Shown here: positions 5,950 to 6,100 of the stretch, piece by piece | Layout of the letters: every line of letters starts with the position of its first letter | How positions within the stretch are numbered: position 1 is the first letter of the stretch | Assembly: GCA_023417515.1 (NCBI GenBank) | Contig: JAEZFL010000051.1 | Span: 1-6,100 of the forward strand | From: Pseudomonadota bacterium | Lineage (GTDB): Bacteria; Pseudomonadota; Alphaproteobacteria; Sphingomonadales; Sphingomonadaceae | DNA length: 6,100 nucleotides | Direction of reading: 5' to 3' | Translations under genes and position numbers: made by a program | Notes under the pieces: model-generated | The model's database searches: none | Seen by the model: only the letters and a program-made list of their open reading frames with translations | What the model was told of the DNA's origin: nothing

Positions 5950-6100
5950 CAGCGGCCCTCGCCACCCGCGGTGGCGCGGCGCTCGCTGCGTTCACGCGCC
6001 GACAGCTCGCGCAAGGTGCGCTCGTCGAGCAGCGACGAGGCGCGCGCCGTGGAGCGCTGCGGCGGGGTCGCCGTCCGCGCCGTCGTGGGTCTGTGTCTTT
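5949..6100 (-). CDS. C-terminal tail of the gene upstream of ftsI, probably ftsL (cut by window edge)
   Basis: An open frame enters from the right edge and ends at TGA (5951-5949), overlapping the ftsI ATG. The 49 visible codons are almost all G/C-ending, as in the neighbouring genes, which supports real coding. The peptide is Arg/Ala/Thr-rich, with SSLLDERTLRELSARERSER as a possible short charged helix, and ends GGEGR. In dcw clusters the gene between mraW/rsmH and ftsI is normally ftsL, a small bitopic division protein. The membrane helix and coiled coil that would identify it lie outside the window. FtsL is therefore inferred from position, and the tail alone is not diagnostic. Confidence 0.5.
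   Translation of the reverse strand, partial: RHRPTTARTATPPQRSTARASSLLDERTLRELSARERSERRATAGGEGR
5956..5960 (-). promoter_or_regulatory. Shine-Dalgarno site of ftsI (GAGGG)
   Basis: The sense strand reads GAGGG-CCGCTG-ATG, a good ribosome-binding site six bases before the ftsI start, and it supports the chosen ATG. It lies within the last codons of the upstream frame. Confidence 0.6.

Noticed and set aside
5168..5995. Minus-strand 275-codon frame overlapping the 5' part of ftsI
   Set aside because: It is a shadow in another frame of ftsI with low-complexity Arg/Ala content. The ftsI frame carries all the catalytic motifs.
1..6100. A hidden novel system, such as defence, phage, biosynthetic or toxin genes
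   Set aside because: All coding sequence except the short right-edge tail and the linking frame is accounted for by standard dcw genes with intact motifs. Only the two repeat elements remain unexplained.

Overview
The window is a GC-rich stretch (very strong G/C preference at third codon positions) carrying part of a bacterial division and cell wall (dcw) cluster. All real genes read on the minus strand. In transcription order (right to left) they are: the 3' end of a gene in the ftsL position (cut by the window edge), ftsI, murE, murF, mraY and the 5' end of murD (cut by the left edge). Protein sequences, the short MurE, the ftsI-murE-murF-mraY-murD order and the style of intergenic palindromes suggest an alphaproteobacterium, most likely of the Sphingomonadales. 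That assignment comes from recognition, not from a search.

Layout: 6100-5949 is the C-terminal tail of the upstream gene. 5949-4267 is FtsI (PBP3), the septal transpeptidase. 4267-2852 is MurE, 2673-1297 is MurF, 1297-227 is MraY and 230-1 is the start of MurD. Together they build the UDP-MurNAc-pentapeptide (MurD, MurE, MurF), load it onto the lipid carrier (MraY) and crosslink the product at the septum (FtsI). The genes are packed with 1- to 4-base stop/start overlaps (TGATG, TGATG, TAATG, GTGA), as expected of one translationally coupled transcript.

The only break in this packing lies between murE and murF. About 165 bp of palindromic, non-coding-looking DNA (2683-2847) sits there, flanked by an exact 17-bp direct repeat (2666-2682 and 2848-2864). 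Each copy of the repeat contains the ATGA overlap, so murE keeps its stop and murF keeps its start. A 61-codon frame runs from the first ATGA to the second and could carry ribosomes across the insert. The insert looks like a small MITE- or REP-like element with imperfect terminal inverted repeats.

A second, different palindromic repeat (about 22-83) lies inside the murD coding region. It is read in frame without a stop, adding a low-complexity peptide just after the first beta-alpha-beta unit. These two repeats are the points of interest. Apart from them the window is ordinary housekeeping sequence, and I see no phage, CRISPR, defence or biosynthetic system, no RNA gene and no convincing promoter or terminator.
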